Positions 1-5,193 are shown, counted from the stretch's first letter. The stretch is DNA of 9,461 nt from Marinilabiliales bacterium (GCA_002869425.1 PKSZ01000061.1:1-9461), one strand, 5' to 3'. The notes: generated by a model not told the origin, from the letters alone. Program-made: numbers and translations.

Positions 1-47
1 GACGAAGTTAGATCAATTTTAAGTTCAAAAAATATAAAATTTTAGAT

Positions 48-422
48 ATGGCAAAAAAGAAAGCTAAAACAGGAAACAAAGCAGTTGGATTTATTCTCCT
101 ATTGCTTATATCAGGAATAATATTCTGGCAACGTAACAATATCATTTCAAAGTTTAGAAAAGCTCCGGTTAATGAAAATGATCAACGCAGCTTGCCCTCT
201 GGAGGTGATAGTACATATAAAGAATGTAAAGGTTTCCCAATTAAGCAGGGGTGTAAAGGGAAAGCTGTTTCACTTATTCAGAGGGCTTTAAACCTAAAAC
301 ACAAATCTGGACTCGATGTTGATTCAATATTTGGACCTAAAACGCAGGCTGCATTAGAGGAGAATGGATATGTAAGTGTAATAACTAATAAAGATCAACT
401 AAGAGAAGTAATAACTGCTTAA
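48..422 (+). CDS. Membrane-anchored peptidoglycan-binding (PG_binding_1-like) protein
   Basis: A 124-residue protein that probably tethers to the inner membrane and binds cell wall. Seen: a lysine-rich N-terminus (residues 1-11), one hydrophobic helix (about 13-27), a polar linker, then residues about 58-108 with the hallmark DSIFGPKTQAAL of the PG_binding_1 fold and the helix SLIQRAL before it. Two cysteines (C60, C69) flank the start of the domain and could form a disulfide outside the cytoplasm. No catalytic domain is present, so it is a binding module only. The basic N-terminus followed by one helix predicts an N-in, C-out topology. Its TAA overlaps the ATG of the next gene (TAATG at 420-424), which suggests translational coupling. 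It is the first visible gene of a cassette of lytic enzymes. The domain is confident; the exact role (virion component, lysis accessory or element maintenance) is inference. Confidence 0.85.
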   Translation: MAKKKAKTGNKAVGFILLLLISGIIFWQRNNIISKFRKAPVNENDQRSLPSGGDSTYKECKGFPIKQGCKGKAVSLIQRALNLKHKSGLDVDSIFGPKTQAALEENGYVSVITNKDQLREVITA

Positions 423-940
423 TGATCGAAATCAAAAAAATATCGAGAGAGCAAAAAACAATAGCTCTTTTAATTCTATTATCCGTTATAGCATTTATTC
501 TATTTCGGCCGCGAAGAATTGTTGCTTTTAAAAAGGCAATGAAGCTTTTTGGTACAACAGAAATTCCAGGGAGCTCACACAATCCTGTCATAATAAATTT
601 CTTTAGAGAAGTTGGGTTCCCTGGTGTTGTTACAGATGAAACCTCCTGGTGTGCAGGATTTGCAAATTATATTCTAAAAAAATCTGGTGCAAAGTACATA
701 AAAAGCTTATTGGCAAGAGATTTATTAAAATTACCAGGAAAAGTAAGTAAACCTAAAAAAGGCGACATAATGGTCTTCTGGAGGCAGGATCCAAACAGTG
801 TCTGGGGACATGTAGGTTTTTACGTTTCTGAAAGCTCAAGTCACTATAAAATTTTAGGCGGTAATCAGCGCAATAGTGTTTCATTTCTTGATATGCCAAA
901 AAGTCGATTATTAGGGATAAGGAGGCCTCAAAGAATATGA
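422..940 (+). CDS. Membrane-anchored CHAP/NlpC-P60-type cell-wall hydrolase (TIGR02594-like)
   Basis: A 172-residue probable peptidoglycan amidase or endopeptidase. Seen: a transmembrane helix at about 13-28 after a basic N-terminus, then the TIGR02594-type domain: EIPGSSHNP (48-55), TDETSWCAGF with the presumed nucleophile C77, KKGDIMVFWR (113-121), GHVGFY with catalytic H130, LGGNQ (145-149, N148 a candidate third residue), and a closing LGIRRPQ. All expected motifs are present, so the enzyme looks intact. Most relatives known to me are soluble; here the enzyme is tethered and would face the periplasm, similar in principle to signal-anchor endolysins. The start at 422 overlaps the stop of the peptidoglycan-binding gene, and its TGA (938-940) overlaps the ATG of the next small gene (ATGA). 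Product class is confident. Whether it serves host lysis or wall penetration during entry cannot be told. Confidence 0.9.
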   Translation: MIEIKKISREQKTIALLILLSVIAFILFRPRRIVAFKKAMKLFGTTEIPGSSHNPVIINFFREVGFPGVVTDETSWCAGFANYILKKSGAKYIKSLLARDLLKLPGKVSKPKKGDIMVFWRQDPNSVWGHVGFYVSESSSHYKILGGNQRNSVSFLDMPKSRLLGIRRPQRI

Positions 941-1026
941 AAACAGTATCAACATTTGCAATTGCTGTAATACTAACATTAGTAGTGCTTGTTGTTATCG
1001 ATTTAAAAAGAGCAAATAAGCTATAA
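937..1026 (+). CDS. 29-residue single-helix membrane protein (holin-like candidate)
   Basis: A very short ORF: ATG at 937, TAA at 1024-1026. It encodes a short polar start (MKTVSTF), an uninterrupted hydrophobic helix over about residues 7-21 rich in V, L and I, and a basic tail (DLKRANKL), so it is one membrane span with a charged cytosolic or membrane-edge tail. Support for translation is positional: its ATG overlaps the stop of the upstream hydrolase (ATGA, 937-940) and its TAA overlaps the ATG of the downstream gene (TAATG, 1024-1028). It therefore fills the gap with no spare bases. A small membrane protein among lytic enzymes recalls phage holins, pinholins or spanins, but 29 residues is shorter than the holins known to me and no family is recognised. 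It could equally be a membrane subunit of a virion or a coupling leader. Gene reality is likely; function is inference. Confidence 0.6.
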   Translation: MKTVSTFAIAVILTLVVLVVIDLKRANKL

Positions 1027-1793
1027 TGAAAGATAAAGTAAGACTAATTCAATACGGAGAAAAACAAGTACATGCTATTAATTGCCCAGCATGTAAACAC
1101 ATTCACATTATTGCAGTAGATTTTGCTTTCAAAAATGGTGCACAGTGGACATTCAATTGTAACTTTCAGAAACCTACATTCGGCCCTTCTATAAAATTAA
1201 CAAGTCCTGGTTATTGCTGTCATTTCTTTGTTAAAGAAGGAGAAATAAAATACTGTAATGACTGCACTCATATTTTAGCTGGTAAAACAGTTCCTCTTCC
1301 TGAATTTGAAAACATTAGCGAAGGGAAAAAACCTAAACAGGTAAAACAAAAAGCTAACCCCTTAAAAAAACATACAATGACAAAACTTACAGAAAAACAA
1401 ATTGAAAAAGTAGCGAAAGAGCATAATCTTGAGACAGCTCTTGTTAAATCTGTTATTAAAGTTGAATCATCAGGATCCGGATTCTTAAAAGACGGTAGGC
1501 CTAAGATTCTTTTCGAAGGTCATATATTTTACAATAACCTTAAAAAAGCAGGTATTAATCCTAATCCATTAACAAAAAAGCACCCTTCTATTGTGTATGC
1601 AAAATGGACCCGGGAACATTATAAAGGAGGGTCAAAAGAATATACAAGACTAGACCAGGCAAAACTAATACATAAGTCTTCTGCTTTAAAATCTACATCC
1701 TGGGGATTGTTCCAAATAATGGGATTTAACCATCAATTATGCGGTTATACTGATGTTAAATCATTTGTAATTGCTCAAAAAGAATCTGAATAA
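1026..1793 (+). CDS. DUF6527 - N-acetylmuramidase fusion, cut by an in-frame stop
   Basis: The open part encodes 255 residues. Residues about 18-94 match the DUF6527 pattern: C20-x2-C23, QWTFNCNFQKPTFGPS, CCHFF (64-68), then NDCTHILAG with C80 and H82. It is a small Cys/His-rich, probably metal-binding, domain of unknown function. A lysine-rich linker (about 97-117) leads to a DUF3380-type N-acetylmuramidase domain from about residue 119: VESSGSGFL with probable catalytic E147, DGRPKILFEGHIFY (156-169) and STSWGLFQIMGF (223-234). The enzyme would cut the glycan backbone of peptidoglycan. Translation ends at TAA 1791-1793, but the same frame then reads the rest of the domain to 1958, so the natural length was about 310 codons. 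M118 (ATG at 1377-1379) resembles the start of a stand-alone muramidase. There is no signal peptide or helix of its own. It overlaps the upstream mini-gene. As it stands it may be inactive. Confidence 0.82.
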   Translation: MKDKVRLIQYGEKQVHAINCPACKHIHIIAVDFAFKNGAQWTFNCNFQKPTFGPSIKLTSPGYCCHFFVKEGEIKYCNDCTHILAGKTVPLPEFENISEGKKPKQVKQKANPLKKHTMTKLTEKQIEKVAKEHNLETALVKSVIKVESSGSGFLKDGRPKILFEGHIFYNNLKKAGINPNPLTKKHPSIVYAKWTREHYKGGSKEYTRLDQAKLIHKSSALKSTSWGLFQIMGFNHQLCGYTDVKSFVIAQKESE

Positions 1794-1958
1794 AAACAAT
1801 TAGATTCTTTCATCAAGTTTATTGAAAATACTGGCTTAATACAGCATTTAAGAAACAAAGATTTGGCTGCATTTGCTAAAGGATACAACGGACCGGGATA
1901 TGCACAGAATAATTATGATACAAAGCTTGAAAAAGCATATAATAGCTTTACAAAGTAA
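1794..1958 (+). pseudogene. Severed C-terminal part of the N-acetylmuramidase
   Basis: Directly after the TAA at 1791-1793 the same frame stays open for 54 codons to TAA 1956-1958. It encodes KQLDSFIKFI, then a helix, then AAFAKGYNGPGYAQNNYDTK and a final KLEKAYNSF. This is the conserved end of the DUF3380 muramidase family (relatives read roughly S-E-x-x-Q-L-D-A-F and A-F-A-x-x-Y-N-G-P-x-Y). There is no frameshift; one nonsense codon at position 256 separates the two parts, and AAA, GAA or CAA could each become TAA by one substitution. No ATG occurs in this stretch in this frame, so separate translation is unlikely. Alternatives are a sequencing error or stop readthrough. TAA reassignment is unlikely because the upstream genes of the cassette use TAA as overlapping functional stops. 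Confidence 0.8.
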
Positions 1959-1980
1959 TTCTAACTATACATTATATAAT

Positions 1981-2008
1981 AAGCCACGAAAATGCGTGGC
2001 TTTTTTTA
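1981..2008 (+). terminator. Rho-independent terminator of the lytic cassette
   Basis: A perfect 8-bp stem, AAGCCACG (1981-1988) with CGTGGCTT (1995-2002), has a 6-nt loop and runs into a 7-T tract (2001-2007). It begins 22 bases after the full-length muramidase stop at 1958, and nearly 190 bases after the premature one. This supports 1958 as the ancestral gene end. The A-rich left flank is weaker, so the main action is on the + strand. Confidence 0.85.
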
Positions 2009-2015
2009 TTTCAAA

Positions 2016-2176
2016 TGTTAACATAAGAACACTCTCGAGATCTTCCGGAAGGCTGAATTATTTCGATTCTGTTAACATAATTCAGCTGGCCACCTGGTAC
2101 CCGGTCGAGTTTTTGTTAACAGATTGTATTATGCTCATGGTTCCATCGCTCAGGATCCAGCAGAAGTATGTTAACA
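2016..2176. repeat. Palindrome cluster with four TGTTAACA sites and a large imperfect inverted repeat
   Basis: This stretch lies between two convergent genes. It holds four exact copies of the 8-bp palindrome TGTTAACA (2016-2023, 2070-2077, 2114-2121, 2169-2176; spacings 54, 44 and 55). Other palindromes are TCTCGAGA (2033-2040), AGATCT (2038-2043), CTTCCGGAAG (2042-2051), CAGCTG (2083-2088), TGGCCA (2087-2092), GGTACC (2096-2101) and GGATCC (2153-2158). Region 2016-2121 also folds on itself: the outer TGTTAACA pair, a CTCGA/TCGAG pair, a CCGG/CCGG pair, and a perfect inner 10-bp arm GCTGAATTAT (2052-2061) with ATAATTCAGC (2077-2086). It appears richer in G+C than its neighbours and carries no convincing ORF. 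It could be a protein-binding or recombination site, a folded RNA or a small non-autonomous repeat; I do not recognise it. An integron attC site does not fit, because the core triplets deviate from GTTRRRY. Confidence 0.6.
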
Positions 2177-2437
2177 TTAATCACAATTGTATTCCTTCCT
2201 GGCCTTGGAAATAGACAAAGGTAAATTACCTGAATTATTTAATATCCTTGATAATTTACGTGCACAAGATTCTGTACATGTCAATTTATCATCTCTTGAC
2301 GAATTAAATCGATTGTGACATATAACACAGAACTTCTCATATAATACCTTACCATCAGCATTATCAATGCTAATTGTATTTTTTTCTTTAAGTTCTTTTC
2401 TCTTTTGTTTCACTAAAATATTACTCATATCTAACAT
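2177..2437 (-). CDS. Small Cys4 zinc-finger protein of unknown function
   Basis: An 86-residue basic protein. Seen: a charged, lysine-rich N-terminal helix (about 9-20), then KFCVICHNRF with C37-x2-C40 and KLTCTESCARKL with C54-x3-C58. This is the treble-clef or zinc-ribbon layout found in small DNA-associated proteins of mobile elements, where a C-x2-C knuckle precedes a C-x3-C at the start of a helix. Two starts are possible, M1 (2435-2437) and M4 (2426-2428); neither has a Shine-Dalgarno sequence, which is normal in Bacteroidota. It lies downstream of the recombinase on the same strand, separated by the phased repeat array, so it could be read from the recombinase transcript or from a promoter inside the array. 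A role as excisionase, regulator or DNA-binding accessory is only a guess from size and place. Confidence 0.65.
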   Translation of the reverse strand: MLDMSNILVKQKRKELKEKNTISIDNADGKVLYEKFCVICHNRFNSSRDDKLTCTESCARKLSRILNNSGNLPLSISKARKEYNCD

Positions 2438-2475
2438 TAATGGTTAAAAAATATAACAAAAAACTTAGATAGAAG

Positions 2476-2563
2476 TACTAGAAAGATTACTAAAACCTTA
2501 CAAAAAGTCTACAGAAAGTTTACTAAAACCTTACAAAAAGGTACAAAAAAGTGACAACAGGTA
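2476..2563. repeat. Phased ~11-bp A-tract repeat array between recombinase and zinc-finger gene
   Basis: The trinucleotide TAC followed by an A-run recurs with TAC beginning at 2476, 2488, 2499, 2510, 2521, 2532 and 2542, and a GAC variant at 2553. The steps are 12, 11, 11, 11, 11, 10 and 11. The units read like TACTAAAACCT, TACAAAAAGTC and TACAGAAAGTT. A larger 28-bp direct repeat, one mismatch apart (2480-2507 and 2513-2540, period 33 = 3 x 11), lies inside. A-tracts phased near one helical turn are expected to curve DNA. The place next to the recombinase gene suits recombinase or accessory-factor binding, or iterons of a replication or control region, but neither is shown. Confidence 0.75.
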
Positions 2564-2581
2564 TAAATATACATATTTATA
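2562..2581. repeat. AT-only inverted repeat over the recombinase stop codon
   Basis: Nine-base arms TATAAATAT (2562-2570) and ATATTTATA (2573-2581) are separated by two bases. The stop codon of the recombinase (2577-2579 on the - strand) lies in the right arm. The hairpin would be weak and has no good T-run directly after it, so it is a poor terminator. It may be a melting or binding site next to the phased array. Confidence 0.45.
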
Positions 2582-3713
2582 TCGAATCCCATTTTGACAT
2601 TTCAGATTTTTTAAGATCATCTACAATTTTGGCATATACTTGTGTCGTTTTTAAATCAGAATGTCCTAGAATTTTACTTATAACTTCAATCGGAATTCCT
2701 ATTGTTAAACTAATTGTTGCAAATGTATGCCTTGCACAATGAAAACTAATCTTCTTATCAATCTCAGCATAAAACATAATAACCTTCAAGTATTCATTTG
2801 TTTTCTGATTCGTTAGAACATCAAATACAAGTCCTTTTCCATCTTTTATGAATTTCTTAGCATGATTAGTTAAAGGGATAAGCAAAGGCTCTTTAGTCTT
2901 GTGAACGATAATTGAGATTGTATCTTCAGAAATATCACTATACTTTAAATTTAGCACATCCTGGTATCTTAATCCTGTGTAGCATGAGAACAGGAAATAT
3001 CTAATAACCTCTTTAAACTTGAAAGGAATATCTTTTTCCATTAATCCTTCAACTTTTTTAAGCTCTTGAATAGTTAGAAACTGCTTATTTGTTGTTTGCT
3101 TTTTTACTTTGTAATTATCAAATGGATTACTTTCTAATATTCCCTTTGCTTTAGCTATGTTTAATAATTTCTTTATTCTCTTAAAAGATCCCCAGACTGT
3201 ATTTGTTTTATTATCTAGCTCATTCCTCATATAACTTTCGTACTTAGATAGAAAATCAGTATCTATTTCTGAAATTAAAATATCAGGTCTGAACTTCTTT
3301 AACTTTGTTAATTCACAATTATAATTACGGATTGTACAATTCTGGATCTTCCCCTTCATTAGTTGTATTTCTTGCTCTGCAAACTCATAGAAGCAGGAAT
3401 CCTTACTATTACCAAAAAACTCATTTTCAAAGTTAGAAAATGTTAATGCCTTATCTTTTATGTTTAAATTCAAAATAGCTTTATCTACCTTTATCTGGGT
3501 TTTATCAATATAATTGCAAATCAATTCATAGTTTTTCAATCCTGTTTTAGGATAATTTTTCTGGAAGTCCCATTTTTTAGGATCAATTGCATAATTTAGG
3601 TTTATATACTTTACTTTTGATCCTGAAGTAAGCCTTATATAAAGCAATGCAGTACCATCTGCACGTATCCAATCTTTTCTTAGAAGAATCTTATACTTTA
3701 ACGATCTCCGCAT
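2577..3713 (-). CDS. Tyrosine recombinase / integrase
   Basis: A 378-residue site-specific recombinase that should integrate and excise the element. Seen: an N-terminal arm-binding-like beta domain (about 1-60, RADGTALLYIRLTSGSK...INL), a SAM-like core-binding helical domain (about 105-200), and the catalytic domain (about 210-375). The catalytic set is complete: R249 in CYTGLRYQDVLNL, K272 or K274 in the HKTKEPLLIPL beta-hairpin, H325 and R328 in HCARHTFAT, H351 in LGHSDLKTTQ, and the nucleophile Y360 in QVYAKI. Length and layout match integrases of Bacteroidota prophages and conjugative or mobilizable elements. It starts 138 bases from the 3' end of the tRNA-like gene and on the same strand, as expected for a recombinase next to its attachment site. 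It appears intact. Which element class it serves cannot be told from this sequence alone. Confidence 0.96.
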   Translation of the reverse strand: MRRSLKYKILLRKDWIRADGTALLYIRLTSGSKVKYINLNYAIDPKKWDFQKNYPKTGLKNYELICNYIDKTQIKVDKAILNLNIKDKALTFSNFENEFFGNSKDSCFYEFAEQEIQLMKGKIQNCTIRNYNCELTKLKKFRPDILISEIDTDFLSKYESYMRNELDNKTNTVWGSFKRIKKLLNIAKAKGILESNPFDNYKVKKQTTNKQFLTIQELKKVEGLMEKDIPFKFKEVIRYFLFSCYTGLRYQDVLNLKYSDISEDTISIIVHKTKEPLLIPLTNHAKKFIKDGKGLVFDVLTNQKTNEYLKVIMFYAEIDKKISFHCARHTFATISLTIGIPIEVISKILGHSDLKTTQVYAKIVDDLKKSEMSKWDSI

Positions 3714-3799
3714 ATTCGTTAAACTTTCGTTACTATTTTAACAGTTTTTAAACGATTTAATACAATTATTAAACAATTGTGAAGATACCTATATAAAAG

Positions 3800-3845
3800 A
3801 AAACAAGCGCAAAACAACTGAAATAAGTTATTAAACGCTTGTTTT
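3800..3845. repeat. Inverted repeat at the element end beside the tRNA-like gene
   Basis: Perfect 10-bp arms AAAACAAGCG (3800-3809) and CGCTTGTTTT (3836-3845) surround a 26-base spacer. On the - strand the second arm runs into further T (CGCTTGTTTTCTTTT), so it could end the tRNA transcript. Being 6 bases from the tRNA 3' end and just upstream of the recombinase, it may instead be a recombinase or host-factor site in the attachment region. Confidence 0.5.
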
Positions 3846-3850
3846 ATAGT

Positions 3851-3871
3851 TGTCCCGTAAGGATTCGAACC
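3851..3871 (-). other. Probable attachment site (tRNA 3' end), element-chromosome boundary
   Basis: The recombinase begins 138 bases beyond the 3' end of the tRNA-like gene, on the same strand, with element-like genes beyond it. Integrases of this kind commonly use the T-arm and acceptor end of a tRNA as core site. The second copy of this stretch is not present in the window, so the element should extend past position 1. The exact crossover limits are inferred. Confidence 0.45.
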
Positions 3872-3920
3872 AAAAACCCCGGATTCAACTCCAGTGTGTT
3901 GCCAGTTACACCACAGGACA
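3851..3920 (-). tRNA. tRNA-Gln-like gene with irregular anticodon and T arms
   Basis: Read on the - strand (70 nt). The acceptor stem UGUCCUG pairs with CGGGACA (one G-U). The D arm GUGU-AACUGGCA-ACAC is regular. The U1-A72 start and D-arm sequence are those of glutamine tRNAs. The lower half is odd. The best anticodon stem, CUGGA with UCCGG, leaves only a 6-nt loop (GUUGAA, containing UUG), and the variable loop is 4 nt. The T stem UUUGG / CCUUA has two U-U mismatches around a normal UUCGAAU loop. It may be a degenerate host tRNA, a hybrid whose 3' part was supplied by the integrated element, or an unusual tRNA. A good promoter precedes it. The anticodon assignment UUG (Gln) is uncertain, so the identity is provisional. 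Confidence 0.55.
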
Positions 3921-3931
3921 ATTTGATACAA

Positions 3932-3961
3932 CAAAAATACAAATTTTGGACTAAGATCAAA
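3932..3961 (-). promoter_or_regulatory. Bacteroidota-type promoter of the tRNA-like gene
   Basis: On the - strand a TTTG box (3961-3958) lies 18 bases upstream of TATTTTTG (3939-3932), a full match to the Bacteroidota -33 TTTG / -7 TAnnTTTG pattern. The -7 box ends 11 bases before the tRNA 5' end at 3920, leaving room for a short leader. This suggests the tRNA-like gene is, or was, expressed. Confidence 0.65.
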
Positions 3962-4096
3962 CGAAAACGATAGAGTATAAACCTGTTTTTTATCACATTT
4001 TCATCCTCTATCTGTAAAATCCGTGCTAACACGTAGCTCTTATTTATCTTTATAGTACCGCTTTGCTTGTTTATTGTTAATTTTATTTAGACTTAT

Positions 4097-4128
4097 TTTA
4101 CATTAGGTGGTTTGTTGCTGTATATTTG
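4097..4128 (+). promoter_or_regulatory. Candidate promoter of the surface lipoprotein gene
   Basis: TATATTTG (4121-4128) matches the TAnnTTTG -7 box. A TTTA (4097-4100, one mismatch to TTTG) sits 20 bases upstream. Transcription would begin only about 15 bases before the ATG at 4151, giving a short leader with an A/T-rich ribosome entry region and no Shine-Dalgarno sequence. Confidence 0.5.
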
Positions 4129-4150
4129 AATAAATCAAAACGTTAAAATT

Positions 4151-5128
4151 ATGAGAGCATTATATCCAAAACTAATACTATTCGCAGGCCTATCACTAAT
4201 GATAATGCTTGTGGCAACTTCCTGCACAAAGGAAGAGCTAGCGGAAAAGCCAAAAGCTGAAACTGCTGCTGTTCTATTAAAAAGCACAAACAGTCAAAAC
4301 AATTTTAATCTTATTGCAGGTCAAAACGAAATTGCCGGCAACATAAGTATTGAGCAAAATGAATTGGGAATAAATGTAATTTACACAGGAAGTATGCCCT
4401 GGAGTATTGCAGAGATGCATCTTTGGGTAGGATCTTCATTGGATGATCTTCCCCAAACAGGCAATGGCAATCCAAAAATTGGTCAGTTTCCCTACTCTAT
4501 AGAGTTGGAAGAAAACCTTCCGTCGTACTCATTTTTTATCCCATTTGAAGATTTGCCAGAATCGATAGATCCATGCAATGATAAAATATTTATAGTGGCA
4601 CATGCTGTTGTTAGCGATGGTATGAATAATGAAACAGCATGGGGTGAAGGATACCAAATTAATGCAGGAGGAAACTGGGCCATGTATTTCCAATATGCTC
4701 TCACTTGTCCCGAACCACAACTGATGCAGTGCAAAGATGCATATGCCTATGGCGACATGTTATTTACAAAATTCGGTACTGCAGATCATTGGGGATATGC
4801 CAATAGAATTATTGAAAAAGGACATTACGAAACTCCAATTTATGCTTCTACCAGTACAAATCCGCTGGATTATGGTTCACATCGAATAGGAACATTAATC
4901 TACGATTATGACGCAGTAACACTTGAAGTAACGTACAAATTACTTCCGGACTTTTATCTATCAGAAACTGCTGTACATGTATCTTCCACTATACCAGACA
5001 AGTTATCTCCATCTTTTTATGAATTCCAACATAACCTTGATGGGGTGCATCAGGATAGCTTTAGTATTAGCATAACAGGCAGCCCGATTTATTTAATTGC
5101 TTATGCCAAAGTTTGTACTATACCATAA
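4151..5128 (+). CDS. Two-domain, probably surface-exposed lipoprotein of unknown function
   Basis: A 325-residue lipoprotein. Seen: a signal sequence with lipobox LVATSC (lipidated C25), followed at once by TKEEL. An acidic patch right after the cysteine is the known export signal that sends Bacteroidota lipoproteins to the cell surface. The mature part holds two related beta-rich units. Unit 1 (about 60-185) has INVIYTG, EMHLWVG, GNPKIGQFPY, FIVAHAVV, ETAWGEG and GGNWAMYFQY. Unit 2 (about 194-323) has DAYAYGD, DHWGYANRI, EVTYKLLPDFYLSETAVHV and IYLIAYAKVC. The AWGEG...WAMYF and hlyVG motifs recur in many secreted Bacteroidota proteins of unknown function. It stands alone, with its own promoter candidate and a terminator at 5138. 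A binding or structural surface role is likely but not shown; no catalytic motif is seen. Confidence 0.82.
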   Translation: MRALYPKLILFAGLSLMIMLVATSCTKEELAEKPKAETAAVLLKSTNSQNNFNLIAGQNEIAGNISIEQNELGINVIYTGSMPWSIAEMHLWVGSSLDDLPQTGNGNPKIGQFPYSIELEENLPSYSFFIPFEDLPESIDPCNDKIFIVAHAVVSDGMNNETAWGEGYQINAGGNWAMYFQYALTCPEPQLMQCKDAYAYGDMLFTKFGTADHWGYANRIIEKGHYETPIYASTSTNPLDYGSHRIGTLIYDYDAVTLEVTYKLLPDFYLSETAVHVSSTIPDKLSPSFYEFQHNLDGVHQDSFSISITGSPIYLIAYAKVCTIP

Positions 5129-5137
5129 ATATGTTGT

Positions 5138-5193
5138 AAAGATGCTCGTATACATTTTACATAAACAAGGATAATACGGGCATCTTTCTTTTT
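5138..5193 (+). terminator. Terminator of the lipoprotein gene
   Basis: The arms AAAGATGCTCGTAT (5138-5151) and ATACGGGCATCTTT (5174-5187) pair over 14 bp with one G-U and a 22-nt loop. They are followed by a T-rich tract (CTTTTT, 5188-5193). The hairpin begins 9 bases after the stop codon at 5126-5128. Confidence 0.8.

Noticed and set aside
1791..1793. TAA reassigned to an amino acid in the element
   Set aside because: TAA ends two upstream genes precisely at overlapping starts, and the tRNA-like gene does not carry a matching UUA anticodon.
2016..2121. An integron attC site, because GTTAAC bounds a large inverted repeat
   Set aside because: attC core sites need GTTRRRY / RYYYAAC; GTTAACA has C where a purine is required, and no cassette array or integron integrase is seen.
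2016..2121. A transposon or MITE with TGTTAACA ends
   Set aside because: No target-site duplication flanks the unit, and two further copies of the same 8-mer lie inside and outside it.
2033..2158. A synthetic polylinker or vector contaminant, because many common restriction palindromes occur close together
   Set aside because: The palindromes are embedded in a diverged natural-looking inverted repeat with irregular spacing, and there is no recognisable vector sequence on either side. It cannot be fully excluded without read data.
1873..2214. A 113-codon + strand ORF across the end of the muramidase and the palindrome cluster
   Set aside because: It overlaps the conserved muramidase end in another frame and runs through the terminator hairpin. 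The translation has no domain-like pattern.
2476..2563. A CRISPR array
   Set aside because: The repeat unit is only about 11 bp with no unique spacers, and no cas gene is near.
3719..4032. Two - strand ORFs over the tRNA-like gene
   Set aside because: Both read through the tRNA and its promoter. The W-C-N-W-Q-H-like peptide is the usual translation artefact of a tRNA gene.
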